Source: JAHDCC01 sp964551835 (GTDB lineage: Bacteria; Actinomycetota; Acidimicrobiia; Acidimicrobiales; SZUA-35). From it: a DNA stretch of 10,328 bases. Location of the stretch: positions 1 to 10,328 of the forward strand of contig CAZKEM010000062.1 of assembly GCA_964551835.1 (NCBI GenBank). Direction: 5' to 3'. Under the pieces are notes generated by a model. The model saw nothing but the letters and a program-made list of their open reading frames with translations, had not been told where the DNA came from and did not search any database. The first letter of the stretch is position 1; each line of letters opens with the position of its first letter. Shown here in pieces: positions 1 to 6,041 of this stretch. The translations under genes were made by a program, and so were the position numbers.

Positions 1-1
1 C

Positions 2-304
2 CGTTCACGGTCACCCCGAAATGGCGGAAGCCAGCGAAACCCCAGAATCACCAATTCGCTGGCACCGACCAAAACGGCAGACGATTTCGGACTAACTACC
101 CTTAAGGAAACGGTTCAGTTCCAACCTCAAGGCTGCAGGCATAGTCCTAGTCGGCCTAGACCTAGGGTGGCCGATACTTCGGGAGAGGATGCCGTGTTTA
201 CCGGTTTCGTCATCTACCCAGGCAATCGCCGTGTATTCCTTTCAGTATCAAGACGTCCGGGGTTTGGATCCGGGTATCTCGATGTTTACCGATGCTCATA
301 CTGA
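2..304 (+). CDS. Possible 3' part of an unrecognised ORF, open from the left edge
   Basis: One plus-strand frame stays open for about 100 codons from base 2 to a TGA at 302-304, longer than expected by chance at this composition but not decisive. No ATG is visible in it; a GTG at 167 would give a 45-residue product ending in GFGSGYLDVYRCSY. The first half is rich in Arg, Ser and Pro, as out-of-frame translations often are, while the part after the GTG has codon use closer to the confident genes. I recognise no family or motif. It may be the end of a gene starting outside the window, a decayed gene, or chance. Confidence 0.2.
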   Translation, partial: RSRSPRNGGSQRNPRITNSLAPTKTADDFGLTTLKETVQFQPQGCRHSPSRPRPRVADTSGEDAVFTGFVIYPGNRRVFLSVSRRPGFGSGYLDVYRCSY

Positions 305-691
305 AGGGGTCGTGGTTGGGGAGCGGGGCGGTTTGGTTTAGATTTTGGTTCGCCTCAATCGAAGTACGAAAACCGGCACCTGTTAAAGCTCATCATCCGG
401 GTTCTGGTTTTGGTGGGCAAGGTATAAGAACAGGTGCAAAATATATATTTGCACTTCGGGTTTCCTCTCCCCGCACCCCCTTCACCTTCGCTCAAGGGTC
501 GTTTTAACTTTTCTGGGAACCAGACACCCGCCCTACCGGAATTTTGGGGTCAGTCGGTTCATGCACGCCGGACGTGTGCCGGGTCTGGTTGTCTCGTTCC
601 GCAACCCATCTACGGCTGTTCGCCTCCCGACGGGGGACTGTCGAGTTTGCTGGGTGGACCAACTAGTAGGAGGCGAGTAGTTTCGTGGGTC
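305..691. other. Stretch without a recognisable gene
   Basis: No frame here gives a protein I recognise. The readable translations are low-complexity and unlike the confident genes in the window. The stretch contains the A/T-centred dyad at 434-454 and an AGGAGG motif at 668-673 that is not well placed before any long frame: the nearest usable in-frame start, TTG at 692, is 18 bases away. Confidence 0.5.
434..454. promoter_or_regulatory. A/T-centred dyad, operator-like
   Basis: Seven-base arms GTGCAAA and TTTGCAC flank the 7-base centre ATATATA, giving a 21-base almost perfect palindrome. The symmetry and A/T-rich middle resemble a dimeric regulator site, but no confident gene starts just downstream, so the role is unknown. 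It could also be chance in a decayed region. Confidence 0.3.
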
Positions 692-1024
692 TTGACAGTA
701 AGCGTTGATCATCTCGATAGCTCAACTAGGGGTGCCGTTAACGAAGCTGCTACCGGTTCGGTGGGCCGTTTCTGGAGCGTAGCGAACCTACCAAAAACCA
801 CCGTCGAAATTCGTGTCACCCGACGAGATCGGCCCAAACCGGCACAAACTCCGGAACGTGAACCGCGTAGGTTCAAACTCAGATCGCTAACCGGCGGCGA
901 TACCGGTTGCAGCGTGTTCACCAACGACGGTGCACTCTTAGCCGTCGACTTGGCTAGAGCTTTAGACGCTGTTCGTGCCGATCCGGAACCGTGGCCCAAA
1001 GGGGTGCGCCGTCCGTTGCCGTAA
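692..1024 (+). CDS. Possible small hypothetical protein
   Basis: The frame closing at TAA 1022-1024 has codon use similar to the confident genes over its last 110 codons, and its C-terminus (GALLAVDLARALDAVRADP) reads like a normal helix. The frame is open back to 434, but the upstream part looks non-coding. TTG at 692 is the last start candidate that keeps the better-looking part, and an AGGAGG lies 18 bases before it, which is too far to be convincing. The middle is basic, with several Arg-rich segments. I recognise no family. The opposite strand is also partly open, so either reading, or neither, may be real. It lies in the decayed region left of an IS256-type remnant and may be a relic of inserted DNA. 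Confidence 0.25.
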   Translation: MTVSVDHLDSSTRGAVNEAATGSVGRFWSVANLPKTTVEIRVTRRDRPKPAQTPEREPRRFKLRSLTGGDTGCSVFTNDGALLAVDLARALDAVRADPEPWPKGVRRPLP

Positions 1025-1043
1025 ATGTTTTTTGGTGGTTCAT
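954..1043 (-). CDS. Possible 29-residue ORF with a strong ribosome binding site
   Basis: On the minus strand an AAGGAG (plus-strand 1050-1055) sits exactly 6 bases before an ATG at 1043, one of the best Shine-Dalgarno/start pairs in the window. The frame ends after 29 codons with TAG; the product begins MNHQKTFTATDGAPLW. It may be a short peptide, or the intact start of a gene whose body has decayed. The same frame is open upstream to a TTG/ATG-like start at 1181, through the 12-bp repeats. No family is recognised. It overlaps the possible plus-strand gene ending at 1024, so at most one is likely real. Confidence 0.2.
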   Translation of the reverse strand: MNHQKTFTATDGAPLWATVPDRHEQRLKL

Positions 1044-1070
1044 TTGGCGCTCCTTCCGGGGCTTGATGGT

Positions 1071-1118
1071 GGACGCGCCACGGGACGTGCCATAGGACGT
1101 GCCGTAGGACGCGCCGGT
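1071..1118. repeat. Four tandem copies of a 12-bp unit
   Basis: Units begin at 1071, 1083, 1095 and 1107. All share GGACGYGCC (Y being C or T) followed by three variable bases. Because the period is a multiple of three, a minus-strand reading gives the tetrapeptide series GASY, GTSY, GTSR, GAST. The repeat lies directly upstream of the small minus-strand ORF at 954-1043. A role is not evident; replication slippage is the simplest origin. Confidence 0.75.
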
Positions 1119-1440
1119 GTTCCTCGGGTTTTGCTTGACCCTCTGGTTTAGCGGGTTATGACGGGATTTCGTGGTCGACATATCTATACAGACGTCAGTT
1201 CGTTGCTGTTTGATACGACCTGCGTGTCGAATCTGCTTAAACGCCTAGCCGTATGTTTTTGCCTTGGGGGCCGTTTGTTGTTTAGTGTCTGTGGTCGCGG
1301 ATAGTTTCTATCTAGTTCGGGGGCATCACTTCAGAAACGTAGCGTCGAGACGATGGGACCATCCTCGTGTTAGTTCAACGGGCTAGCCAATTCGCGTCTT
1401 GAAGAAGTCTTTTTCAAACGTCTTTCGTTCGACGCCATTC
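1119..1440. other. Stretch without a recognisable gene, probably decayed transposase DNA at its right end
   Basis: All frames are broken by stops. Toward the right end (about 1370-1400) a short plus-strand reading, VLVQRASQFAS, loosely recalls the CVVHLIRNSLRYAS-type segment of Mutator/IS256 transposases. This is where that segment would be expected relative to the better preserved C-terminal remnant downstream. The left part of the stretch shows nothing identifiable. Confidence 0.35.
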
Positions 1441-1696
1441 GGGGAAGCAATTTTTGACTTGGTATTTCTGAAGCTGTTCAGATCGAAAAGCGCTTGGTAT
1501 TCGATCGACGGTGTGTGTGCTTGTCCCCAGTGCGGAACACCTTTATGTTTGCGAAGCCGCTATGAAGGTCATGTACCTGACCGCGATCGAGAAACGAAAG
1601 AACCGGCGAAACCCGACCGGGAAAACCCAGGGCTGGAAACAAATCCTGAACGTGTGGACAATCCACTACGGTGAAAGAATCACTGACCACATGTAA
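1441..1696 (+). pseudogene. IS256/Mutator-family transposase, decayed C-terminal remnant
   Basis: The frame ending at TAA 1694-1696 encodes a segment starting at the AAMKVMYL codons (about 1558) and running through RKNRRNPTGKTQGWK to IHYGERI. It matches my memory of the C-terminus of actinobacterial Mutator-type transposases (ALKVLYL, then NRxNxTGxxxGWKxxLN, then YGDRI). Upstream, a different frame reads LVFLKL then WYSIDGV, which I interpret as the decayed FVPFLEF and VYTTNAIE segments. Between them about 20 bases and the frame are lost. The catalytic DDE region and the N-terminus are not readable, so the gene cannot make an active enzyme. A terminal-repeat-like sequence follows 15 bases after the stop, as expected for an IS right end. 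Family assignment is fairly sure; the left limit is approximate. Confidence 0.65.
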
Positions 1697-1711
1697 ACCC
1701 AGTAAACCCCC

Positions 1712-1737
1712 GGTTACACAACCAATCGGACGCACCC
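1712..1737 (+). mobile_element. Probable right terminal inverted repeat of the IS256-family remnant
   Basis: Read from the outside inward on the minus strand, this end runs GGGTGCGTCCGATTGG then TTGTGTAACC. This is the form typical of IS256/Mutator ends, which often carry GTCC near the tip and TGTGTAACC inside. It lies just beyond the transposase stop codon, the normal place for the right end. No convincing matching left end was found upstream, so the element is incomplete or its left end has decayed. Confidence 0.5.
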
Positions 1738-1741
1738 TGTT

Positions 1742-1769
1742 GTTGGGCGTTGAGGGACTTGAACCTCCG
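1742..1769 (-). tRNA. tRNA 3'-end-like fragment (T-arm and acceptor strand), probably a remnant
   Basis: On the minus strand GGAGG-TTCAAGT-CCCTC forms a T-arm-like unit. It contains GGTTCAAGTCC, an exact fit to the tRNA B-box consensus, followed by AACGCCC and AACA where an acceptor 3' strand would be. One T-stem position is an A-C mismatch, no matching 5' acceptor (GGGCGTT) is found upstream on that strand before the methyltransferase stop, and no canonical anticodon arm can be placed. I therefore read it as a 3' fragment or degenerate tRNA, possibly an old attachment site. Amino acid identity cannot be given. Chance resemblance is possible. Confidence 0.3.
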
Positions 1770-1796
1770 ACCCCCTAGGTCAGTGAACCGACAACA

Positions 1797-1811
1797 CTGT
1801 TAGTAACAGTC
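1797..1811. repeat. Perfect 15-base palindrome near the methyltransferase 3' end
   Basis: ACTGTTA and TAACAGT are perfect inverted copies around a single G. The site lies about 20 bases past the methyltransferase stop on the minus strand. No T-run follows, so it is not a typical intrinsic terminator; it may help end the transcript or belong to the degenerate tRNA-like sequence beside it. Confidence 0.35.
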
Positions 1812-1831
1812 CTAAGGTCGACTTTACTCTT

Positions 1832-2533
1832 CTACGGTTTGGATGCTTCGAAGATTTGCGACTCGAGTTTGAGGAACCCTTCAGGCATACGATCAGTGAA
1901 CTCTAGCCCTGACAACGAAGGCTCGTCGCTCTCCAAGATCTCTTTCTCGACGACCTCGACAAACCCCGCGGCATCGAGCGCAGCCTTTAGGGTTTCCTGA
2001 TCATAGATAAAGGTGTGGCCCCACATTCTTACGAATGCGTTGAACACAAAGCTCGGTGCGGGCTCAGGCGCTTCGGGTATGAAAGTTTCACATGACCAGT
2101 CAATATATTGTTGCTGAAGGTCCGTCAGGGGTTCATTAAAAAGATCGAAGAGGTATCTCAAGTCCGGTGTCGCCAGCCGGAACTTCCCACCCGGCTGTAG
2201 GACTCTGAAACACTCTGACAACATCACAGAACCTGCGGCAAAAGGGACGTGTTCGATCATGTGTTCGCTGTAGACGAAGTCAAAATGATCCGATGGAAGC
2301 GGAAAAGTCTGTGTAGCATCGAGCTCGAGAACCTCGGGCTTACGGGGATGAAGGTCGACATTCAGCCACCCATCGAGAACTCGAAAACCACATCCAATAT
2401 GCAACTTCTTTTCACTGTGGTTTGCATCATAGCGATCAAGTATCTTTGCGTTAGCTCGAGTAGCCTTTCTCTGCAACGAACGCAGCTCCCAGTACATTTT
2501 TTTAGCAGTGTCTCTCCCACGAAAATTAGACAT
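1832..2533 (-). CDS. Class I SAM-dependent methyltransferase (type 11-like)
   Basis: The product is about 233 residues with a Rossmann-type methyltransferase core. The glycine-rich SAM-binding motif KLHIGCG is near residues 43-49, the acidic ribose-binding strand NVDLHP near 58-63, and LDATQTFPLPSDHFDFVYS near 71-89 carries motif II/III. EHMIEHV near 90-96 and the RVLQPGGKF turn near 110-118 complete the fold, followed by a TPDL segment. This pattern is typical of small methyltransferases often found with sugar or cell-envelope genes, but the substrate cannot be read from the sequence. There is no signal peptide, so it is probably cytosolic. ATG at 2533 is chosen; a TTG directly before it (2536) is equally possible, with a weak AAAGAGAG upstream. 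It lies downstream of RNase Z on the same strand, but the 150-base gap with a hairpin argues for a separate unit. Confidence 0.85.
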   Translation of the reverse strand: MSNFRGRDTAKKMYWELRSLQRKATRANAKILDRYDANHSEKKLHIGCGFRVLDGWLNVDLHPRKPEVLELDATQTFPLPSDHFDFVYSEHMIEHVPFAAGSVMLSECFRVLQPGGKFRLATPDLRYLFDLFNEPLTDLQQQYIDWSCETFIPEAPEPAPSFVFNAFVRMWGHTFIYDQETLKAALDAAGFVEVVEKEILESDEPSLSGLEFTDRMPEGFLKLESQIFEASKP

Positions 2534-2600
2534 CAACTACAGCTCTCTTTCAACAAGTACACAACCCCTTAACACGGCTAACTAGTACTTAGCTTGTCTC

Positions 2601-2637
2601 GTAGTCGATCGATGCCAACGCCACATCGGACGACTAC
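2601..2637. terminator. Strong imperfect hairpin between rnz and the methyltransferase gene
   Basis: GTAGTCG (2601-2607) pairs with CGACTAC (2631-2637). After a 2x2 internal loop, CGATG (2610-2614) pairs with CATCG (2624-2628), leaving a 9-base loop: 12 base pairs in all. It starts about 50 bases past the rnz stop on the minus strand, a normal place for an end-of-transcript structure, but no U-run follows on either strand. It may act as a Rho-independent-like terminator, an RNA-stabilising hairpin, or a leader structure for the methyltransferase mRNA. Confidence 0.4.
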
Positions 2638-2689
2638 CGCAAACCATACTCGGGATGGTTCGAGAAGGCTCTTTCGGCCGCCCAAGAAT

Positions 2690-3625
2690 CTAATATAGAG
2701 AGGTGCGGTTTGGGAAGGGCACCCTCATTAGGTCTTCGGCGACGACAACGTCGCCGTGGTGCCTGCTAGCCTGATCTCCCAGAATCGACGTGTCGGAGTA
2801 ACGGGCTGAGAAGTGGGTCAAGACCAGCCGTCTTGCACCGGCCGCTTTGGCCAGTTGGCCTGCCTGGCCTGCCGTTAGATGCTGGTATTTTGACGCCAGC
2901 GCTGCCTCTTCGTCAGCGAACGTCGACTCACAGACCAAAAGGTCGACGCCGTCAGCAAGTTCGGACGCCCCTTCGCACAGTTCTGTATCCATTACAAACG
3001 CCATCGATTGGCCAACCTGGGCCTGGCTAACCTGGTCAATTGTTGTCGTCTGGCCGTCAACTGTAACAACACCTTTGGCTTGCAACTCGCCGACGATAGG
3101 CCCGGATAAACCGCGAGCCAACAATGCATCCTTGTCAAGCTTCTGTCTAGTCGGTTCATCGAGCCTGTACCCGAATGTCGAAATCCGATGCTGAAGCGCG
3201 GCAGCTGACAGCTGCAACTCTCCAACTGTTCCGGCTGCTCCGTCGACGCTTATCGGGATGGTTTGGTTGGAGGACTGGTCATAAAAGGACGAGCAGTTCA
3301 GTAGACGATCTAAGAATTCAGTTCCCTCGCGAGGGAAGAATATGGGAAGTTCAGCAGGGGACTCGTTGTTGTTGGCGTTATCTAGAGACCGGCGCTGAAT
3401 TACTCCAGGAAGACCGAGACAATGGTCGCCGTGAAAGTGGGTAATACAGATGGCAGTCAGACGGTTCAAATTCACTCTGGCAAGAATCGCTTGCCGTTGT
3501 GTGTTCTCGCCTGGGTCAAAGAGTATTGCTTCGCCGTCGAACCGTAGAACAGTACTTACATGGGCCCGCGTCCGGGTAGGAGCTTGGCTGCCTGTTCCCA
3601 AAATTACCAGTTCCCTTGACGTCAA
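2690..3625 (-). CDS. rnz: Ribonuclease Z (tRNA 3' endonuclease)
   Basis: RNase Z cuts the 3' trailer from tRNA precursors in the cytosol, a zinc-dependent reaction of the metallo-beta-lactamase fold. The 311-residue product is of normal bacterial length. THFHGDH at residues 62-68 is the metal-binding HxHxDH motif. H146, D213 (in MDTELC) and H271 (in LTHFSARY) are at the positions of the remaining metal ligands. The region YRLDEPTRQK to SGPIVGELQAKG matches the RNase Z-specific RLDEP and GP-x-L segments, separating it from other beta-lactamase-fold proteins. The chosen start is TTG at 3625, with AAGGA 7 bases before it; no in-frame ATG lies nearby. It is divergently transcribed from the copper ATPase gene, sharing a 137-base spacer. 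All key residues are present, so it should be active. Confidence 0.93.
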   Translation of the reverse strand: MTSRELVILGTGSQAPTRTRAHVSTVLRFDGEAILFDPGENTQRQAILARVNLNRLTAICITHFHGDHCLGLPGVIQRRSLDNANNNESPAELPIFFPREGTEFLDRLLNCSSFYDQSSNQTIPISVDGAAGTVGELQLSAAALQHRISTFGYRLDEPTRQKLDKDALLARGLSGPIVGELQAKGVVTVDGQTTTIDQVSQAQVGQSMAFVMDTELCEGASELADGVDLLVCESTFADEEAALASKYQHLTAGQAGQLAKAAGARRLVLTHFSARYSDTSILGDQASRHHGDVVVAEDLMRVPFPNRTSLY

Positions 3626-3762
3626 AGTACGTTCCTTGCCGAACCTGTTTCTAGCATATCCGCACGGAGAGTTAGGGGCGGCTAGTTCTCTCGACGTCAG
3701 GAGACTTTCTTCGCCTGGAACGGGTGATCTGCGTTGGCCTGCCGAGCGTTAGAACGTCTACG
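3626..3762. promoter_or_regulatory. Divergent intergenic region between rnz and the copper ATPase gene
   Basis: This 137-base spacer must hold the promoters of both divergent genes. I could not find a clear CsoR- or CueR-type operator in it. An imperfect dyad (AGTTCTC and GGAGACT, about 3683-3705) is the only symmetry seen and is weak. An upstream GTG at 3724, in frame with the ATPase, could make the spacer shorter. Confidence 0.4.
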
Positions 3763-5946
3763 ATGAGTACCATGGTAGTAGACTCGCTCGTGAGGTCAGA
3801 TTTGGTCGTCGATGGCATGACCTGTGGCGCATGCTCGAGTCGAGTCGAACGTTCACTTTCTGAATTAGATGGGGTATCAGACTCGGTAGCCAATTTCGCT
3901 ACTGGGCGGGTTTCGATTCTTCACTCCAACGCGGTATCCAATGGTGACGTTGCCGCGGTCATCGACGATCTCGGCTACGTGGTCGTCGCTGACAAAGACG
4001 AACAGTCGACTCGCGCCCGCCGAGAATCTGAGCTATGGCAACGACTCGTCGTAGCTGTCCTGTTAACCACACCCGCCGTGGTTTTGTCGATGGTCGAAAC
4101 CGTCCAGTTCTCAGGGTGGCGTTGGGTAGTCGGGTTGCTGGCAACGCCAGTAATTTTCTGGTCAGGATGGTCGTTCCATCGTTCGGCCTTGGTGAATAGT
4201 AGACATCGCTCAACGACAATGGACACGTTGGTCTCGCTCGGTTCGGTAACATCGTGGCTATGGTCGGCTACGGTGCTAATTGGTTCACGTTTCGATGTCT
4301 CTATAGGTAGCAATGAGGTCTACTTCGAAACAGGCGCAGTCATCATCACCTTCATCTTGGCTGGAAAATGGATGGAAGCGAAAGCCAAGCGTCGCTCGGG
4401 CGATGCGATTCGAGCTTTAGCTGATCTTGGTGTCAAAGTTGTTCGACTTGAAGACGGTAGTGAGATCGACGCAGCGGCGCTATTTCCGGGTATGCGGATT
4501 GTGGTTAAGCCGGGGGAGAAGGTGGCGACCGATGGCGTAGTCGTCGATGGGCGTTCGTCCATCGACCAATCCATGATAACCGGCGAGCCAGTACCCATCG
4601 ATGTTTCGGTTGGCGATGAAGTCGTCGGGGGAACGACCAATTTGAACGGGTCGCTGGTTGTAGAGGCCCGTAGCGTTGGAGCCGACACGGTACTGGCTCA
4701 AATAATTGATTTAGTCGACCAGGCACAAACTAGTAAGACTAGGGCGCAACGCTTGGCGGATAGGGTTTCGGCTGTTTTCGTACCCGTTTCGATTGCAGTT
4801 GCGGCCATGACACTGATCGGATGGGTTTTGGTCAGCGGCGATGCCGATAGAGCATTCACCGCCGCAGTTACCGTCTTAGTAATCGCTTGCCCTTGTGCTT
4901 TGGGTTTGGCTACACCGTTGGCCATCATGGTCGGGACCGGACGTGGCGCCCAGCTCGGATTGATAATAAAGGGCGGCGAGGTTCTGGAAGACACCCGAGA
5001 TGTCGATGTCGTGGTGTTTGACAAGACAGGCACGATGACCGAAGGCCAAATGCGCCTCGAACGGGTGCTAACCACGACCGACAGTACCAGCGACGCCGAT
5101 TCGCTCTTGGTTCTGGCGGCATCGGTCGAGTCCCTATCCGAGCACCCAATTGGTACCGCCGTTGCCGACGGCTGCGATGGTCGACGCAACGTCGATGATT
5201 TCTCTAATTCGCCGGGGGTCGGGGTGACAGGCCTCGTGGGTGGCGACCTCGTCGGAGTCGGCAAGCGATCTTTGTTCGACGAAGTCCCTGCCGAGGTCGA
5301 GGCTTTAGTTCAAGGAGTTGAGAACGACGGTGTGACAGGGGTTCTAGTAGGGAGAAACGGTACTGCTGAGGCCGTGTTGGTTATCTCGGACCGTGTCAAG
5401 CCGACGGCAGGCGACTCGGTCAAGGCAGTCAAAGACCAAGGGATGTCCGTAGTTCTGCTTACCGGTGACAACCGGCAAACAGCTGATGCTGTCGCAGCCA
5501 AACTCGGGATCGGGCACGCTATCGCTGGTGTGCTTCCAAGCGAAAAAGCGGGAGAGATCAGACGCCTTCAGAACGAAGGCGCCCGAGTTGCCATGGTCGG
5601 AGATGGAATCAATGATGCCCCTGCGTTAGCTCAAGCCGATCTAGGAATCGCAGTTGGCACCGGGACTGATGTTGCGATCGAAGCGTCTGACATAACTATC
5701 ATTGGCGGAGACCCGCTGGCTGTAGCCGACGCTATTGCTCTTTCCCGCCGCACCCTGGCAACGATCAAGGGTAATCTGTTCTGGGCGTTTATATACAACA
5801 CCGCTGCGATCCCGGTTGCCGCTCTAGGATATCTAAACCCGATGATCGCGGCCGGAACGATGGGGCTGTCGTCACTGTTTGTCGCCACAAACAGTCTTCG
5901 GTTGCGCAGCTTCAAACCCCACAGACTCACCGCTAGTTCCAACTGA
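3763..5946 (+). CDS. copA: Copper-translocating P1B-type ATPase (CopA-like)
   Basis: The product is 727 residues from ATG 3763, the usual length for a one-HMA CopA. An N-terminal heavy-metal-binding domain carries GMTCGAC at about 18-24. After paired membrane helices come the actuator TGE (273-275) and the membrane metal-site CPC (376-378). The phosphorylated aspartate is in DKTGT (D420), the SEHP nucleotide-binding histidine is near 461, and GDGINDAP (about 613-620) is the hinge. Near the C-terminus, YN (678-679) and MGLSS (700-704) match the Cu(I) signature of transmembrane helices 7 and 8, so Cu(I)/Ag(I) export from the cytosol is the best reading. The start is uncertain: GTG 3724 and ATG 3772 are also in frame, and no strong ribosome binding site favours any of them. 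No metallochaperone or regulator gene is adjacent. Confidence 0.93.
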   Translation: MSTMVVDSLVRSDLVVDGMTCGACSSRVERSLSELDGVSDSVANFATGRVSILHSNAVSNGDVAAVIDDLGYVVVADKDEQSTRARRESELWQRLVVAVLLTTPAVVLSMVETVQFSGWRWVVGLLATPVIFWSGWSFHRSALVNSRHRSTTMDTLVSLGSVTSWLWSATVLIGSRFDVSIGSNEVYFETGAVIITFILAGKWMEAKAKRRSGDAIRALADLGVKVVRLEDGSEIDAAALFPGMRIVVKPGEKVATDGVVVDGRSSIDQSMITGEPVPIDVSVGDEVVGGTTNLNGSLVVEARSVGADTVLAQIIDLVDQAQTSKTRAQRLADRVSAVFVPVSIAVAAMTLIGWVLVSGDADRAFTAAVTVLVIACPCALGLATPLAIMVGTGRGAQLGLIIKGGEVLEDTRDVDVVVFDKTGTMTEGQMRLERVLTTTDSTSDADSLLVLAASVESLSEHPIGTAVADGCDGRRNVDDFSNSPGVGVTGLVGGDLVGVGKRSLFDEVPAEVEALVQGVENDGVTGVLVGRNGTAEAVLVISDRVKPTAGDSVKAVKDQGMSVVLLTGDNRQTADAVAAKLGIGHAIAGVLPSEKAGEIRRLQNEGARVAMVGDGINDAPALAQADLGIAVGTGTDVAIEASDITIIGGDPLAVADAIALSRRTLATIKGNLFWAFIYNTAAIPVAALGYLNPMIAAGTMGLSSLFVATNSLRLRSFKPHRLTASSN

Positions 5947-5989
5947 GCAGATCGGCATTGAGGTGGCGCAATCACCAAGGTAGTACTGT

Positions 5990-6004
5990 GAGGTTAACAA
6001 CCTC
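5990..6004. promoter_or_regulatory. Small perfect dyad between the ATPase gene and zwf
   Basis: GAGGTT and AACCTC are perfect inverted copies around AAC. It lies 44 bases past the ATPase stop and just before zwf. No immediate T-run follows, though a TTTTT occurs about 16 bases later. It could be a weak terminator for the ATPase transcript or an operator for zwf. Confidence 0.3.
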
Positions 6005-6041
6005 TATTAGTTTGGTCTAGTTTTTGGGAAGTGAACCTGTT

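Noticed and set aside
692..720. TTGACA followed about 17 bases later by CGATAG, as a promoter
   Set aside because: The -10 box is poor and no confident gene follows; the match is not better than expected by chance.
709..999. Minus-strand 96-codon open frame
   Set aside because: Ser/Arg/Ala-rich composition and no recognisable motif; it looks like the antisense shadow of the better-looking plus-strand frame ending at 1024.
1001..1024. GGGTGCG...TCCG...GTAA stretch resembling the IS256-type end at 1712-1737, as a possible left inverted repeat
   Set aside because: The match needs several gaps and lies in a poor context: no transposase N-terminus follows it, and the implied element would be only about 740 bases. 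Probably chance.
1071..1118. CRISPR-like array
   Set aside because: Units are only 12 bases, contiguous and without spacers, and no cas genes are present.
4320..5264. Long minus-strand open frames inside the copper ATPase gene
   Set aside because: They lie wholly opposite a gene with all P-type ATPase motifs and read as Ser/Thr/Pro-rich shadows.
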